This document shows, piece by piece, positions 23,511 to 35,724 of a stretch of DNA of 64,000 bases. The stretch comes from Hibiscus mutabilis (Eukaryota > Streptophyta > Magnoliopsida > Malvales > Malvaceae). A program made the position numbers and the translations under genes. The DNA lies in the NCBI GenBank assembly GCA_019671005.1, contig CM033726.1:1612001-1676000 (forward strand). The letters run 5' to 3'. Within the stretch, counting starts at the first letter, position 1; each line of letters begins with the position of its first letter. Below the pieces are notes generated by a model. That model saw only the letters and a list, made by a program, of their open reading frames with translations, had not been told where the DNA came from and ran no database searches.

Positions 23511-24449
23511 CATTTTTTTGGTTTTCAAAAATAAAAGAGAGTCGAGCTTTTTAAATAATTGTCGCTTTACTAATATTGAAAATTCTGGATTAAAGTGACT
23601 ATTAAATTAACATTTGGTTATAATTGTGCGCTTATTTTAACGCATTTAAAATTTGGCATATAAACTTGTCATTTTAAGTGGGGGAAACGCTAGTGCTTTC
23701 GTGTGGATATCGTTCCTCCGTATGGGCCTAGCAAGTACCTTTGAGGCTCAAGTACCTTATGCTTTCGTGAGGATATCGTTCTTTCGTATGGGTATAAGCA
23801 AATGGGTCCCCCTGAGTTGAACCCGGTTGAAAAGGGCCTATAATGGGTGATGACCAGGGGCTTTGCTACTCTTAGTAAGGGACAGCAAGGACAATTCGGG
23901 GTACCTCTTAGCACCAAAACTGCATGTAGAGAATATAGGAAGCCTACCATTCTAGAGCCATGCGGATAACTTAGGTGTTTTAGATGGGATAAATAGGATT
24001 GCTCTGTTTGTTGCCTTATCTACTTCGCATTTTATTTATGTATCTATTGAATTTATTCAACACTAACTCGTTTCTTTTTTTGATTTATTTTATTTTTACT
24101 TTACACATACTTTTGTTGCATTAGCATTGCATGACATAAAGGCTTTGGTTCAAGTGGTTTGCCCAAGCAGAAATCTTTTATTTTTACCTTATTTACTTTA
24201 ATTTATTCATTTGATTATTTTAAATTGACCCATTTTTGTGATCACATCATATTTGTTCATTTTGGCATTCACTACATTGCATATCATGACATTTTGATTT
24301 TTGTATTGGTGCATTCTCATATAGGACATATACTTTATTTTTTTTACATGCATTTTGAGACTGATCCTCGGGATGCCCTGTGACAGTAATACTGGGAAAG
24401 ACGAAAGATCAATCGATTCAGCATCCATACAGAACAAGAAGTAAGACAA

Positions 24450-25980
24450 AGATGGCAAATGAAGACAGGCTGGATAAGATTGAGCAGAACCAGAAGACTT
24501 TGCAGACAAATCTAACCTAAAAACTGGAGGACCAGTTAGCCAAAGCCCGGCAAGAGATAATGGACCAGTTTGCTAAATCTCAACAAGACATACTCCGTAA
24601 ATTGGCACAGATGCTCAGATGCAAGTTTCCTGGACAAGGAGTGGCCTCTGCTATTGGCCTTGGGGCAGGTCACAGCGAGGAAAATGAAGATCTTATATAT
24701 CCTCTAGGGTTCACCCCTACTCAAGCTAAAAATCAAACCAACCATCGAGTGGTAATTTCTATGGAAAAATCTCAACCACTTCAGGCCAGCGCCCTTATCC
24801 CGGCAAATTTGCCTACCGCATTAAAAGCAAAACTAGGGGCAATCAGGCTAAAAATTTTGTCTCCGAGATGGACCAGTTGATTGAATCTAACAAATCAAGA
24901 AATGAGCCATCGAAAGAGATTGAGGAGCGTTGCAAATGACTCAAAGAAAAAATGCAACCCATGAAGATAGAGGATACCTTAAGTGGATTCGATGCCAGTG
25001 AACTCGGTCTTATCCCAGATTTTGTATTACCTCTAAAATTCAAGATCCCAGAGTTTGAAAAGTATGATAGAACCAGCTGCCCCCGCGCTTATCTTACTAT
25101 GTTCTGTTGGAGGATGACAGGGTACGGTAGAGACGACAAGCTGTTAATTCACTATTTTTAGGATAGTCTATCAGGATCTGTCGCCCGATGGTATAATCAG
25201 TTGAGCCGCCATCAGATAAAATCATGGAAAGACTTGGCTGGAGCCTTTCTGGAGCAGTACCGACACGTCAGTGACATGGTGCTAGATCGTTGGACCCTAC
25301 AACACATGAAACAAAAGTCAAATGAAAGCTTCAAATAGTATCCCAACGTTGGAGAGATGTGGCAGCTCAAGTTCAACCCCCGCTTAGTGAAAGAGAGACG
25401 GTGGTCACATTTGTACAAACTTTGGAGGGTCCGATCTTAGGTCGCTTGATAGGCAACGTGACTACCAACTTTGCCGACCTTGTGTTATCTGGTGAGCTTA
25501 TTGAGAATACTATCAAGATTGGAAAAATCAATGATGAAGGTAGTTCGTCCCACAAAAAAACCCTACCATGCAAAGAAGGACCATAAAGTAAACTCTTCGG
25601 GAGTTTATAATGTCAATTATTATAAGCCTATCACAGTTGTGCAACCTAAGGCCGTGCCAAATGCTCAAGGTTCTTCAAGCCAGGATCTGAATCAGAAAAA
25701 GAACACTGAGAAGATTGAGTTTACTCCACTACCAATTTCATACGGGGATTTGAACAAAGAGCTGCTCAACGCTCACGTGGTGGCACCTTTCCACCAAGCC
25801 CCATTACAACCTCCATTCCCAAAATGGTATGATCCCAGCGCAAGATGTGATTATCAGCATGACAAGTTGGCCACACAAGTGAGAATTGTTGGGGCTTTAA
25901 GAGGCTAATAGAGAGATACAACAAGCTCGGTGTTGTAAGTATTGAAAATCATGCATGGCCATCTACTGTCGGGAACCCCT
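24450..25980 (+). pseudogene. gag of element B
   Basis: An ATG at 24452 opens MANEDRLDKIEQNQKTLQTN and is stopped soon after. The gag core follows in several frames: PEFEKYDRTSCPRAYLTMFC, SVARWYNQLSRHQIKSWKDL, GAFLEQYRHVSDMV and KQKSNESFK (25050-25340). The C-terminal part (25590-25908) reads GVYNVNYYKP, FTPLPISYGDLNKELLNAHV and FPKWYDPSARCDYQH, ending in a CCHC-like region. Several stop codons and shifts show that it is dead. Element A's gag is the same family but clearly diverged. Confidence 0.82.
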
Positions 25981-26819
25981 TACCGAAGCATGAAGGTCCC
26001 AATTAAGATTCTCGATGACCAGATGTGGGGGCATGCCTTGTTATGACTCTTTTTGGCCAAGCTAGTCGTCACATTATTTTGACTATAACCAATAGGTCCA
26101 TTGTAGTTTTTACCTCTTTCAAATCAATACTTTTTGGACCAGTCTCGCTATCCTAGGCCCAAAGGTAGTGAGAATCTTTTGTAAGGGCCAAAAACTACAA
26201 GTTTCAATGAGATATGCATTTTGTTCAGAAAAATATTTCGATCGCACTCCTACATAATCAAAAGCCGAAAAAATGATGGAAATGACTTATGCTGCTAAGA
26301 ACCAAATATGGGGGCATTATGTTAAAATTTTCAAGTAATTTTCTACATGGACATTTTGGGGGCATTCTCCTGAAGAGATTGACTTCAAGGAAGAATATTG
26401 GACCTAAGTGAGACTGGGGCATCCTCGTGTATAAAATCAATTGCCCAGAAGGACCAGTGGAAAGTCAGGGGCATCCCGTTGAGGGCCAGCAAAATGTCGC
26501 ATTCATACATTTAGTTGCATTCATTTTGTAAATCATTTTTCGGCACACATTGAAAACCATCATGTATTTAGATTTAGTACATATGTAAAAGTCACCACAC
26601 ATTTAAAATAGACTCATGCATTGAAGATACACTCATTTTTACTTGTACATACAAATAATTTCAAAGCAGAGACCGAACATCCTCAACACGGGGACAATGA
26701 CATGATGGTCGACCTTCAGTCCTGGGGGAGACCAGATATACAAAAGAACTGGAACCTCAAAAAGAAGATATTATCGACAAAATTTTTAAACAATTATTAA
26801 TTAATGTTTTCTCATTTTG
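25981..26819 (+). other. Element B internal region with pol deleted
   Basis: Where protease, reverse transcriptase and integrase should follow gag, the sequence after 25980 changes directly to non-coding text like the 3' untranslated part of such elements (for example ggggcattatgttaaaat). No YADD box, integrase zinc finger or DDE core is found in any frame up to the 3' LTR. B could only have moved with proteins supplied by another element. Confidence 0.75.
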
Positions 26820-28200
26820 TAGGTTTTGTCTCTCCGCCGGTGGTGTAGCTGATCTAGCATTTTAAAGATCTTGATTCACTGTTGTGGGTGCAACTGATCC
26901 AAACCTTTCTTCTAGATCTCGCTTCACCGTTGATGATGTAGCAGACCAAATTTTGATGATCTCGTTTCTCCGTTGATGGTGCAATAGATCAAATTTTTGT
27001 TAAGGTCTTATTTTTTCGTTGATGGTATAACTAGACTAATGTTTTTCTTCGGATCTTGTATCCTCCTTATAGTTGTAGGTCAAAAAATTGAAAAAATCAA
27101 ATAAAAAAAGATTAAAAAAAAGAACAAAAAAAGAATGAGAAAAAAGTCAAAAAAATCAAAAAATCAAAAAGGAAAAAAAAGTTGTTATCATTCGCCAATT
27201 CTGCTCTTCCGTTGATGGTATAGTAGGGTTCCAGTTGATGTTCTGCTTCTCCGTCGATGGTGTAGTATATTTCAAACTATTATCCGATCATGTCCCTCCG
27301 TTAATGGTGTGGCTGGGGTCCAAGTTGCTGATATCCAATCCTACTCCTCCGTTGATGGTGTAGTAGGGTTCAAGTTGATGTTCTGCTTCTCCGTTGATGG
27401 CGTCGTAGAATTTAAATTACCTTCCGATCTTGTCCCACCGTTGATGGTGTGGCTAGGTCTAAGTTGCTGTTATTCGATCCCGCTCCTCCGTTGATGGTGT
27501 TGTAGGGTTCAAGTTGGTGTTCTGCTTCTCCGTTGATGGCGTCGTAGAATCCAAATTATCTGATCTTGTCCCCCCGTTGATGGTGTGGATAGGTCCAAGT
27601 TGCTGCTATTCAATCATGCTCCTTCGTTGATGGTGTAGTAGGGTTCAAGTTGGTGTTCTGCTTCTCCGTTGATGGAGTCGTAGAATCTAAATTACCTTCC
27701 GATCTAGTCCATCTGTTGATGGTGTGGCTAGGTCCAAGTTGCTATTCAATCCTGCTCATCCGCTGATGGTGTAGTAGGGTTCCAATTAGCATTCTGCTTC
27801 TCCGTTGATGGCGAGGTAGAATCCAAATTATCGTCCGATCTTACCCCTCCGTTGCTGGTGTGGTTAGATTCAAATTTTCTGACCTTCAAGTTTCCTTTAT
27901 TAATGTTGTAGCTAAAAAATGAATGAAAAAAGCAAAAAAAAAAGAAAGAAAAAATAGAAGAAAAAAGGAAAAAAAAGGAAAAAGAGGAAAAAAAGAGAAG
28001 AAGTTTTCAATTTTCTGATACTGCCTCTTCGTCAGAGTTGTAGCTGGATCAAACATTAGAATTTTCTCCCACCGATCCCGCCGCTTCGTCAATGTTGCAG
28101 CTGGGTCAAATTTTGCAGACTTTGCCTCTTCGTTGGTGTTGCAGCTGGGTCGAATTGTCTTTAAGTATTATCGTCGTCAATAATGTAGCGAGTTGGACTC
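26820..28200 (+). repeat. Higher-order tandem repeat in element B 3' region
   Basis: Built on short units containing tccgttgatggtgt spaced about 45 bp apart. In 27205-27870 three such units make a composite unit of about 137 bp repeated five times (starts near 27205, 27343, 27482, 27618, 27755). More diverged single units flank it at 26825-27060 and 28015-28180. An A-rich low-complexity run (27090-27180) and another (27915-28010) interrupt the array. Confidence 0.88.
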
Positions 28201-28410
28201 ATTTTGCTTCCCCAACAGACAACCCCCCATTTTGAAGAACTTTGCTTCATCGAGAGTAACAACGTAGATCATCCAAGTCAAGAAAACAGACCCGTGTCGA
28301 GAAGAAAGAAGATTTACTGAGGAAAGAAGACATGTCAAGAGGGGATGACCAGCCGAACCGGATGAAATGGGTCATTTTTAGTCTTTGCTTCGTTGCCGTT
28401 ACACAACAAC

Positions 28411-28427
28411 GAGCAACGAGGGGTAGC
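28411..28427 (+). other. Polypurine tract of element B
   Basis: gagcaacgaggggtagc sits directly before the 3' LTR and is the likely plus-strand primer. Confidence 0.7.
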
Positions 28428-29830
28428 TGTAATAACCCATTTTATTTGGGCCCCTAAACCAAACCCGTTTACATTCAAACCCGACTCAGATCCAAACCCA
28501 ATACCTGGCCCACATAAAAAACCCTAATATGTAAAACAACCCTAACCCTAATCAACCCTAAATCACTACCGCCGTCGCTAGGTCTTCCACCGCCGTCACG
28601 TTTCGGCCACCATCATCGATTACCCATTTTAAACCCTAAATCCAGTTTGAATGAAACCCTAAAACAACTAAAACCCTAAATCAACTGAAACCAAACCCTA
28701 AATAAAATAAATCCTCTAACAACTTACCCCATCACCAAACCGAACCACCACGGCTCTGCCACACCCAATATCCCGTGAAATCTGGCCATCACCATTCCCC
28801 ATCCATTTAGATCTGTAAGTTAAATTAAAAAATAGAGAGTTGTTAGTGTGAGATTGGTTTATAAAACCAGAACAAATGTAAGTGAAAGGTTTTTTTAACT
28901 TGAAAAATCAGAGAAAAATGGGGCTGGGAGATAGAAAAAAATGGATTTTGTGAGGGATTTCAGATAAAAAATGTAAGATTTAACAACTTCGAAATAAAAA
29001 TTTCAGAGTCCATCTTGTTATTTTGAATCAAAAAACAAAGTTTGTTCAGTTTTTTAAATCGAAGTACCTATTTGTTTTCAAAATCAACACCTTTTTTGTT
29101 CGAAACAAAGATAAAAAAGGGGAAGCTTCGAACTTTACCTGTTGTTCTGAGGCCGCCGTCGTTATATCTCCTTTGTCGTGAGGCTTTTATCGCCGGTGAA
29201 CGGCGTGCATAGAGGGGGACGACCGCCGCTCAAATGAGAGAAGAGAGAATGAAAGGGTTAGGAAATTTGTTAGGGTTTCTTATATGTTCGAAATAACAAA
29301 AAAATGGGCTTTAAGATTTTAACCAGCTTTTGTGAAACGAAGTCGTTTCAATAGCCCTGATCCGCGGTGACCCGGTAGCCCGGGGAAGGATCAGCGCAAT
29401 TTTAATGGGTTAATTACCCGAGTAGTCATTCCCTTTCTTTTCTGTTTTCATTGTTGTCATAGGGTAATTTCTCTTTTGGTCCTTCTGTTCTTATAGCGCG
29501 TCTAAAATCGTCCTTTTTTTGTTCTTTTCGTAGCTTTTAATTTTCGTTTCCTTTCAATTAGGTCACCTTTGTTTCATCATTTAATTTCCAGCCTTTTAAT
29601 TTCTGTTAATTTATATTTACTTCTTTAAGTTTCACATGTTGTTCATTTTAGTCCCTTTTCATGTTATTTAATGCGATGTACATATTTAATCCATGCATTT
29701 TAGTCCTTACACGATGCTTTATATTTTAGCCTAGTGCACGTATTATTATCATTATTATTCCTATTATTATAATATATTATTATACTAAATAATTTATTTT
29801 TATATCATATATAAGATATATATATATATA
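28428..29830 (+). mobile_element. 3' LTR of element B, truncated
   Basis: Starts tgtaataaccc and follows the 5' LTR to about 29830, where similarity ends inside the TA-rich part. The last 970 bp of the LTR are missing, and element A does not resume on the far side, so a deletion or rearrangement removed the LTR end and the rest of A. Confidence 0.9.
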
Positions 29831-30189
29831 TAAATATTCAAACTTTTGAAATTTAATATGAATTTTTAATAATTATGAAGGGGGAAATTAAATTTTTTAA
29901 AAAAGTTTAGGGCAAAATTCAAAATTCTCAAAAATTTGAGGGGTTATGACCCCTGTAGCCCTATAGAGATTCCGCCCCTACCGGTATATTTTATGTATAT
30001 ATTTGTGTCAAATTCATGGTTCAAATTTTTATATCAAATTTATTTAATTTAAAGGATTAAGTTGATAAAAGTTATAATTTTTAAGGATAAAATTATTCAG
30101 AAATCAATATTCTCGTGGAAATGTAATATTACGTAAGAAATAGATGCAATGAGGATAAAGATTATCCCTTATATTAATAAGGTATGGTA
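29831..30189. other. Fragment of hAT-like repeat, then AT-rich sequence
   Basis: 29860-29990 ends in cctatagagattccgcccct, the complement of the caggggcggag-type terminus common to plant hAT MITEs. The other end is missing, probably lost in the rearrangement that cut element B's LTR. The rest shows nothing. Confidence 0.45.
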
Positions 30190-30640
30190 CTAAATAATGT
30201 CCTTAATATTTGATTGAAAAAATATTTAGGCTTATTATTTTTTGAAGTAATTTAACCTTTAATATTTTATTTTGGGTCAAAATAATCTCTATACGGATAA
30301 AAATTATTAGTCAATTAACGATAAATAGCTTAAAATGGCGTGTCAAATATACATAGCAGTGCATGCTGACATAACAATGCCATATAGATAGAGATGTCGA
30401 GTTAAAAGAATGTCATATTAGTCAAAAAATAATTTTATAAAATTATATAAAACATAAATTATTTTTTCTGCTGACGTGTCTTTTTGTCAAGTTGTTTACC
30501 CTTACTTGACTAAGGGTAAACATTCACAGATGAGTCATTTTGACCCAAAATAAAATGTTGATGATTAAATTACTTCAAAAATAGACAAAAATGGCTATTC
30601 AGTCAAACATTAAGGTTTTTTTTTTTAACTTTATGCCTAA
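30190..30640. mobile_element. Palindromic MITE, copy 2
   Basis: Parallels 8126-8606 along most of its length (gaagtaatttaacctttaat, agcagtgcatgctgacata, aattttataaaattatataa). The two arms are partly inverted copies. Confidence 0.65.
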
Positions 30641-30798
30641 TTCTAATCCTAATCTTATCTAGAGAGAATGAGAAATGGGACTTTAAGGTAATTCTTAATG
30701 AGTCTAGAAATTATAACCTAAGGGAATATGAGAAAATAAAAATTATTAGCTTAACCAATCGATCAAATATGCTTGTTAGACGATTGAGAAATTTATAA
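30641..30798. repeat. Dispersed repeat, copy 2
   Basis: Carries aatcctaatcttatctagag, aatgagaaat and gagtctagaaattataacct, matching 7835-8030 and 38035-38240. Confidence 0.5.
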
Positions 30799-30813
30799 AG
30801 TACTATCGTAGTT

Positions 30814-31681
30814 TTTTTTGAAGATCAAAAGAAAGGAGTTCATTAACGTAAAAAAGGTTGCATACAGAAGCATCAGGATAGAGACCCAAGAAAAAGACGG
30901 CCAAAAAGCTAAAACAAACAATGGCAAAACAAGGCCAAAAACAAACCCTACACAGAGAGGGTGGAAACAACCGAGTCGGAAAAAAGGAACAAACGACCAT
31001 CACAATCCGAAAGGCCAACACAAGCATATCCGGGGACATGGAAGTCAGATTCGGGAGAGCTCCTTGTTCGAAGATGTATGCTTGAACGCTAAAGTTTGAG
31101 TCTGCATCACCTGGGGACTACCAACCAAAACTGCAAGGACAGCCGTAAGGCGAGACAACAAGGCTCGAAAACACGACAACCACAGCCATCGAGCTAACAC
31201 CGGGGGCAGCACTCAACGTCAAGCCGCAACTTGATACATAGAACCGCAACAAAGCATAACAAACGTTGGAAATCCAGTAAACAGAGCAAAACGACAGGAA
31301 AGAGGGTTTGGATGGCGGCCGAAAAGTGGCAAAACTCCTCGACGATAAAGGGAGAAAAGATCGGAGGCTTACCCGGTGAAGGGGCATGACAGACACTCTT
31401 ATACCCTCCATAAACCTCAAAATCTCAGCCACCAAAAGGGATAACTTACCTCCCTTGTCACCATAGTTTTGGTGGAGAGGCCCTGAGACGCCGGGATGGA
31501 TGGCCAGCAACGAATGTCTGACGGAAACCACAAGCAAAAATCATGACTGGGGACGAATCAAAAAATTCCTCTGAAGACAAAAGGGTCGAGAGTAAGGGAT
31601 TGGTTTTCTAAGAAATAGGACTAGGGTTTCTCGGCAGCCTTTTTTTTTTATACAATTGACATTGAGAGGGAAAGCTCCTTG
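30814..31681 (-). mobile_element. 868-bp retroposon with poly-A and 15-bp target-site duplication
   Basis: Flanked by perfect 15-bp direct repeats agtactatcgtagtt at 30799-30813 and 31682-31696. On the minus strand it begins caaggagctttccctctc and ends in an A run (T run at 30814-30819), the mark of a non-LTR retrotransposition product. It is notably GC-richer than its surroundings. It holds unassigned frames, the longest being 139 codons (31118-31537, minus). No endonuclease or reverse transcriptase is recognisable. It could be a non-autonomous LINE derivative or a processed transcript. A related block lies at 38.99-39.79 kb. Confidence 0.75.
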
Positions 31682-31696
31682 AGTACTATCGTAGTT

Positions 31697-32119
31697 AGAT
31701 AATATTACAAAACGGAGCAAGATAATTTTATTTTGGAATCTTACATCACCGATATTAATTCTATATCACTCGAACCAGTTACACTCTATCTAATTTAAAT
31801 TTCGATAAACTTATATTGAATCTAATATTACATTTCATGATGTATGATGTTATGAATAATATTATGTTTTCTTTTTCTCATTGATTAATGATCACATGTT
31901 AAATTCCTCTTCACGTTAAAAATAATCACAACTTTGATTGTCAAAATTAATACTAATTGTAACTTGAAAGTTTTATTTCAAAATATTTACCATGAAATTA
32001 AAATGGCGATGATGCGGCCGAGTCCGGGGCATCGCTTGCCTTGTGTTTCACTTCTTTCTTATGGACGTGGACTTGATGTGATGTAATTGGAAGATCGAAG
32101 TAAGATATTTAATGTGTAG
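31697..32119. other. Intergenic, nothing recognised
   Basis: AT-rich with no frame or repeat boundary seen. Confidence 0.5.
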
Positions 32120-32130
32120 AAAATTTTAAG

Positions 32131-33702
32131 GTAAACTACACAGATGATTACTTAATTATATGATTGGTATTAATTTAATCATTATACTTTTAATATTTAC
32201 AAGTTTATCATGTAACTATTTAAGTGGTTTCAATCAAGCCACTAACCGTTAAAATATAATGGAGAGGCTGAAGTGACAGTTAAATAAAATTGGTATAATT
32301 ACATATTTAGTCTATGTTATTTAAACAATCTATCAATTTGGTCTTAACTTTAATTTAATAAAATAAATTGTCACCACCTTATAGGAGAAAGAAAAATTAA
32401 AGCAAAGAAATCGTACTGGGCGTATTCAAACCTGAGTTTCCAGGGTGGGAGTGGCATGCGTTAGCCACTGCGCAAGGATAGTTTTGTGATATGAAGTACA
32501 CAATTTAATATATGTGTTACCTGGTTGTTAAGCTAAGAAAAAGGAAGTAAATGTGATTTTAGGGGACTCGAACATAACACACTTATGATGCACAAAAACA
32601 TGTAATCCAATTAAATAAATCTAATAATTAAATTAAAGTTAACAACATTTTGTATATACTTTAAATTATAGCTAGTGCCCGATTTAAAATAAAAAAAATT
32701 AAAATTATATTAAATTCATTTAGCGAATCTAAACTCACGAACATAATTCAAAATTATGTTCGTGAGTTTGGAGATTCGCTAAATGAATTTAATATAATTT
32801 TAAATTTTTATTTTTTAATATAAAAATGGTTTTAATATTTTTTTGTATTTTTAAACTAAATTTAATATATAATTTTAATATTTATTAAAAAAATTAATTA
32901 AGTTATTATATATATAATTATATTAAAAAATCAAAAATCAAAAATTATATTAAATTCATTTAGTAAATCTCCAAACTCACGAACATAAACTCACAAATAT
33001 AATTTTTAATTATGTTCGTGAGTTTGATTCGCTAAATAAATTTAATATAATTTTAATTTTTTATTTTAAATTGCGCACTAACTATAATTTAAAATATATA
33101 CAAAATGTTGTTAACTTTAATTTAATTATTAGAATCATTTAATTGAGTTAGATATTTTTATGCATCATAAGTGTGTCGTGTTCGAGTCCCCTAAAACCAC
33201 ATTTACTTCCTTTTTTGGCATTAACAACCAGCTAACACATATATTAAATTGTGTACTTCATATCACAAAACTATCCTTGGCCTAGTGGCAAATGCATGAG
33301 GGATACCCAGATTTGAATCTGCCCAGGGCCATTTCTTTGCTTTGATTTTTCTTTCTCCAATCAGGTAGCACATGTCATCACCTAATTAGAGGAGGAAAAT
33401 AAATTTATTAAATTAAAAAATAGCTAAATTTCTTCAATAAGGTGATGGCTACCTTATTGAATAATTAATTTATTTTATTAAATTAAAATTAGGACCAAGT
33501 TAATAGATTTTGTAAATAATGGGGACCAAATGTGTAATTATACCAATTTTATTTAATTGCCACGTCAGCCTCTCTATTTTTAACTGTTTGTGGCTTGATT
33601 GGAACCACTTAAATAGTTAAGTGGTAAAATTAACAAATTTAAAATATAATGGTCAAATTGACACCAACCCTATAATTAAGTGGTTATCTATGTAGTTTAC
33701 CC
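32131..33702. mobile_element. Long-TIR Mutator-like element, 1.57 kb palindrome
   Basis: The two halves are inverted copies over most of their length, with the centre near 32760 and further inverted copies of acgaacataat to 33020. Ends read gtaaactacacagatgatta and the complement of gggtaaactacatagataac. Perfect 11-bp direct repeats aaaattttaag flank it (32120-32130, 33703-33713), consistent with the 9-11 bp duplications of Mutator-like elements. There is no transposase frame. Each arm carries tRNA-like A and B boxes. Confidence 0.82.
33278..33320 (+). promoter_or_regulatory. tRNA-like pol III boxes in right arm of the palindrome
   Basis: tggcctagtgg (33278-33288) fits the A-box consensus exactly, and gatttgaatct (33310-33320) is close to a B box. 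An inverted counterpart lies in the left arm (B-like at 32422-32432, A-like at 32464-32474, minus strand). It may be a SINE or tRNA remnant captured before the arms formed. Confidence 0.5.
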
Positions 33703-33713
33703 AAAATTTTAAG

Positions 33714-35724
33714 AGTAGGTCCAACCATGTTTTCACGTTTTATTTTATTTTCTATTTATTTTTATCGATGGTTTTTTTGACCTTTTTTATTTTGACAAAT
33801 TCTTCTTCTCAATATTCATCTCGAAATTATATTTTACATTTTAGTTTTTCATTTTTCACACAAGTATAATATATTTTTGGTTATACAATTTGTTGTTTAA
33901 ATTCGACTTCATAAAATGCGTGATAAAAGTTAAATCCAGACATAAATTTGGATAAAAATATAAGTAATAATTTGAACTTTTTAGTTCTCTAATACTTAAA
34001 TCAGTTTATTGAGTCAAACAATTTTGGTATTAGAAGTAATTAAAATAAGATTAAGAAAATACTTTTGGGTTTAAAAATGTTGAGAAGTATTTAAGCATAC
34101 TTTTGGGTTTAAAAATGTTGAGAAGTATTTAAGCGTATTTAAATTTACAACCTCTAAAATATTTCAATAATAACAATATTAATAGAATTAAAACTCAATC
34201 CATGTTACTTTTATGTTTATTATTTATTATTTTGTTTTGTATTCAACAATAATAACAATATTAATTGGAATAAAACTTAAGTCATTCACTTTTTTTCTTC
34301 GCCATCATTGTTTTTCTTAAATTTTTTTCTGCTCCGTCAACGGCATCAACTTTGTGTTAGTTGACCACTTGGTGATTTTTATTTATTATTTATTTTTTAG
34401 TTCCCAATGGGAATAATCTCTGTCTTGGATTCTTCCTTTTTAACACATTTGTGGCACAGTTTTTGTCTACATTCTTTGTGGTAGTTTTTGTGTTTGTGTA
34501 GTTATTATTATGGTGCACGTCTCTGATCAAAGAAGGTCAATGATTTAGTATAATCAGATCATCTTTTGTAGTAATTTGTCGACATAATTAAAACTATTAA
34601 CGAATCATATATATAAAATCTTTTATGTCCATTACCTCTCTACATCGTCTAGTTGAATATAGACAATAAAATTTTGATGATTATTGATGGGTTTCTAAGA
34701 AAATTGAAAGTAATATTCAAGAAATATCTTGTTTTTCTTCACGTATTTTGAATTATATATATATATATATATATAAATTCTTGGTGAACATAATCTTACA
34801 TTTAATATTGTGTGCAACTCCCAATGTTCCATCAAACCTGTGGTTGGTGTAGCAGCAGTTGCAGCGAATTGGAGTTTCACATGTAACATGTGAACTAAAT
34901 TAGGATTCGACCTAATCCTTTTATTTCGTTAAAGCATTAGATGCATACCTGTGAGGATGCCGGAAACATTAATTTGATGTCTTCTAATTATATACTATAT
35001 TTTTTAATTTAAAAATTACAATTCTAACTCAAATAATAGTCATGAAATTCATAAGGTTATATTTTATAATCAGTTATTGTAATATGTATAAGTTTACAGT
35101 TTTAAACTATATTTTTCAATTTAATCCTTTCTAGTTACAACATTTAAAAGTTTACTTTTGAATTAGGATTAAAATTTCAAAAATTAAAAATACCAGTAAT
35201 CACCCAATCAATTATATGGCAATGAATTCTTTCTCATACTTTGGACACACCGTTCATCACATTATGAGAGTTGGTCATTCCCGTAGTCGTTACCTTAATT
35301 GTAAGGAAGGGATGTTGAAGGCAAGGCTAATGACTTGAGTGAGGTTAAAGTCATAATGGTTAAACCATCAATTTATTTTTTTTAAATAGGGGATTAGTGT
35401 CTAATTTGGTAATTTTAAAATTGATTAGAGTCTATAAAGTATTTAAAATGAAAAAAAATACGGGTTCAGAACTTAATTTGCCTTGTTTCGAAACTAAGAG
35501 GGTCTAAAAATATACACGATCTCTAAAGCTTAATAGTTTCCATAAGAATTAAGATATTATCAAAGGGAAGAAGTGAGCATGAACTTCTTTCATAGACATT
35601 TGAGCATAGTCATCTTTGTTTTTAATACTTTATTCAAATTAAGATTAAAAGTTTCAAAGCAATAATCAATTCGAGTGGTTGACAATAATCGTAACACAAA
35701 ATTATCCTTTCAAGCAGATAATGG
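33714..35724. other. Intergenic, microsatellite and small duplication only
   Basis: Holds a perfect 38-bp tandem duplication at 34059-34096/34097-34134 (atacttttgggtttaaaaat start) and a (TA)n run at about 34754-34776. A short cysteine-rich reading on the minus strand at 34800-34890 could not be linked to a family. No gene is supported. Confidence 0.5.

Noticed and set aside
34800..34890. Cysteine-rich minus-strand reading followed by a GT
   Set aside because: Only about 27 codons, no start, no partner exon and no family I recognise.
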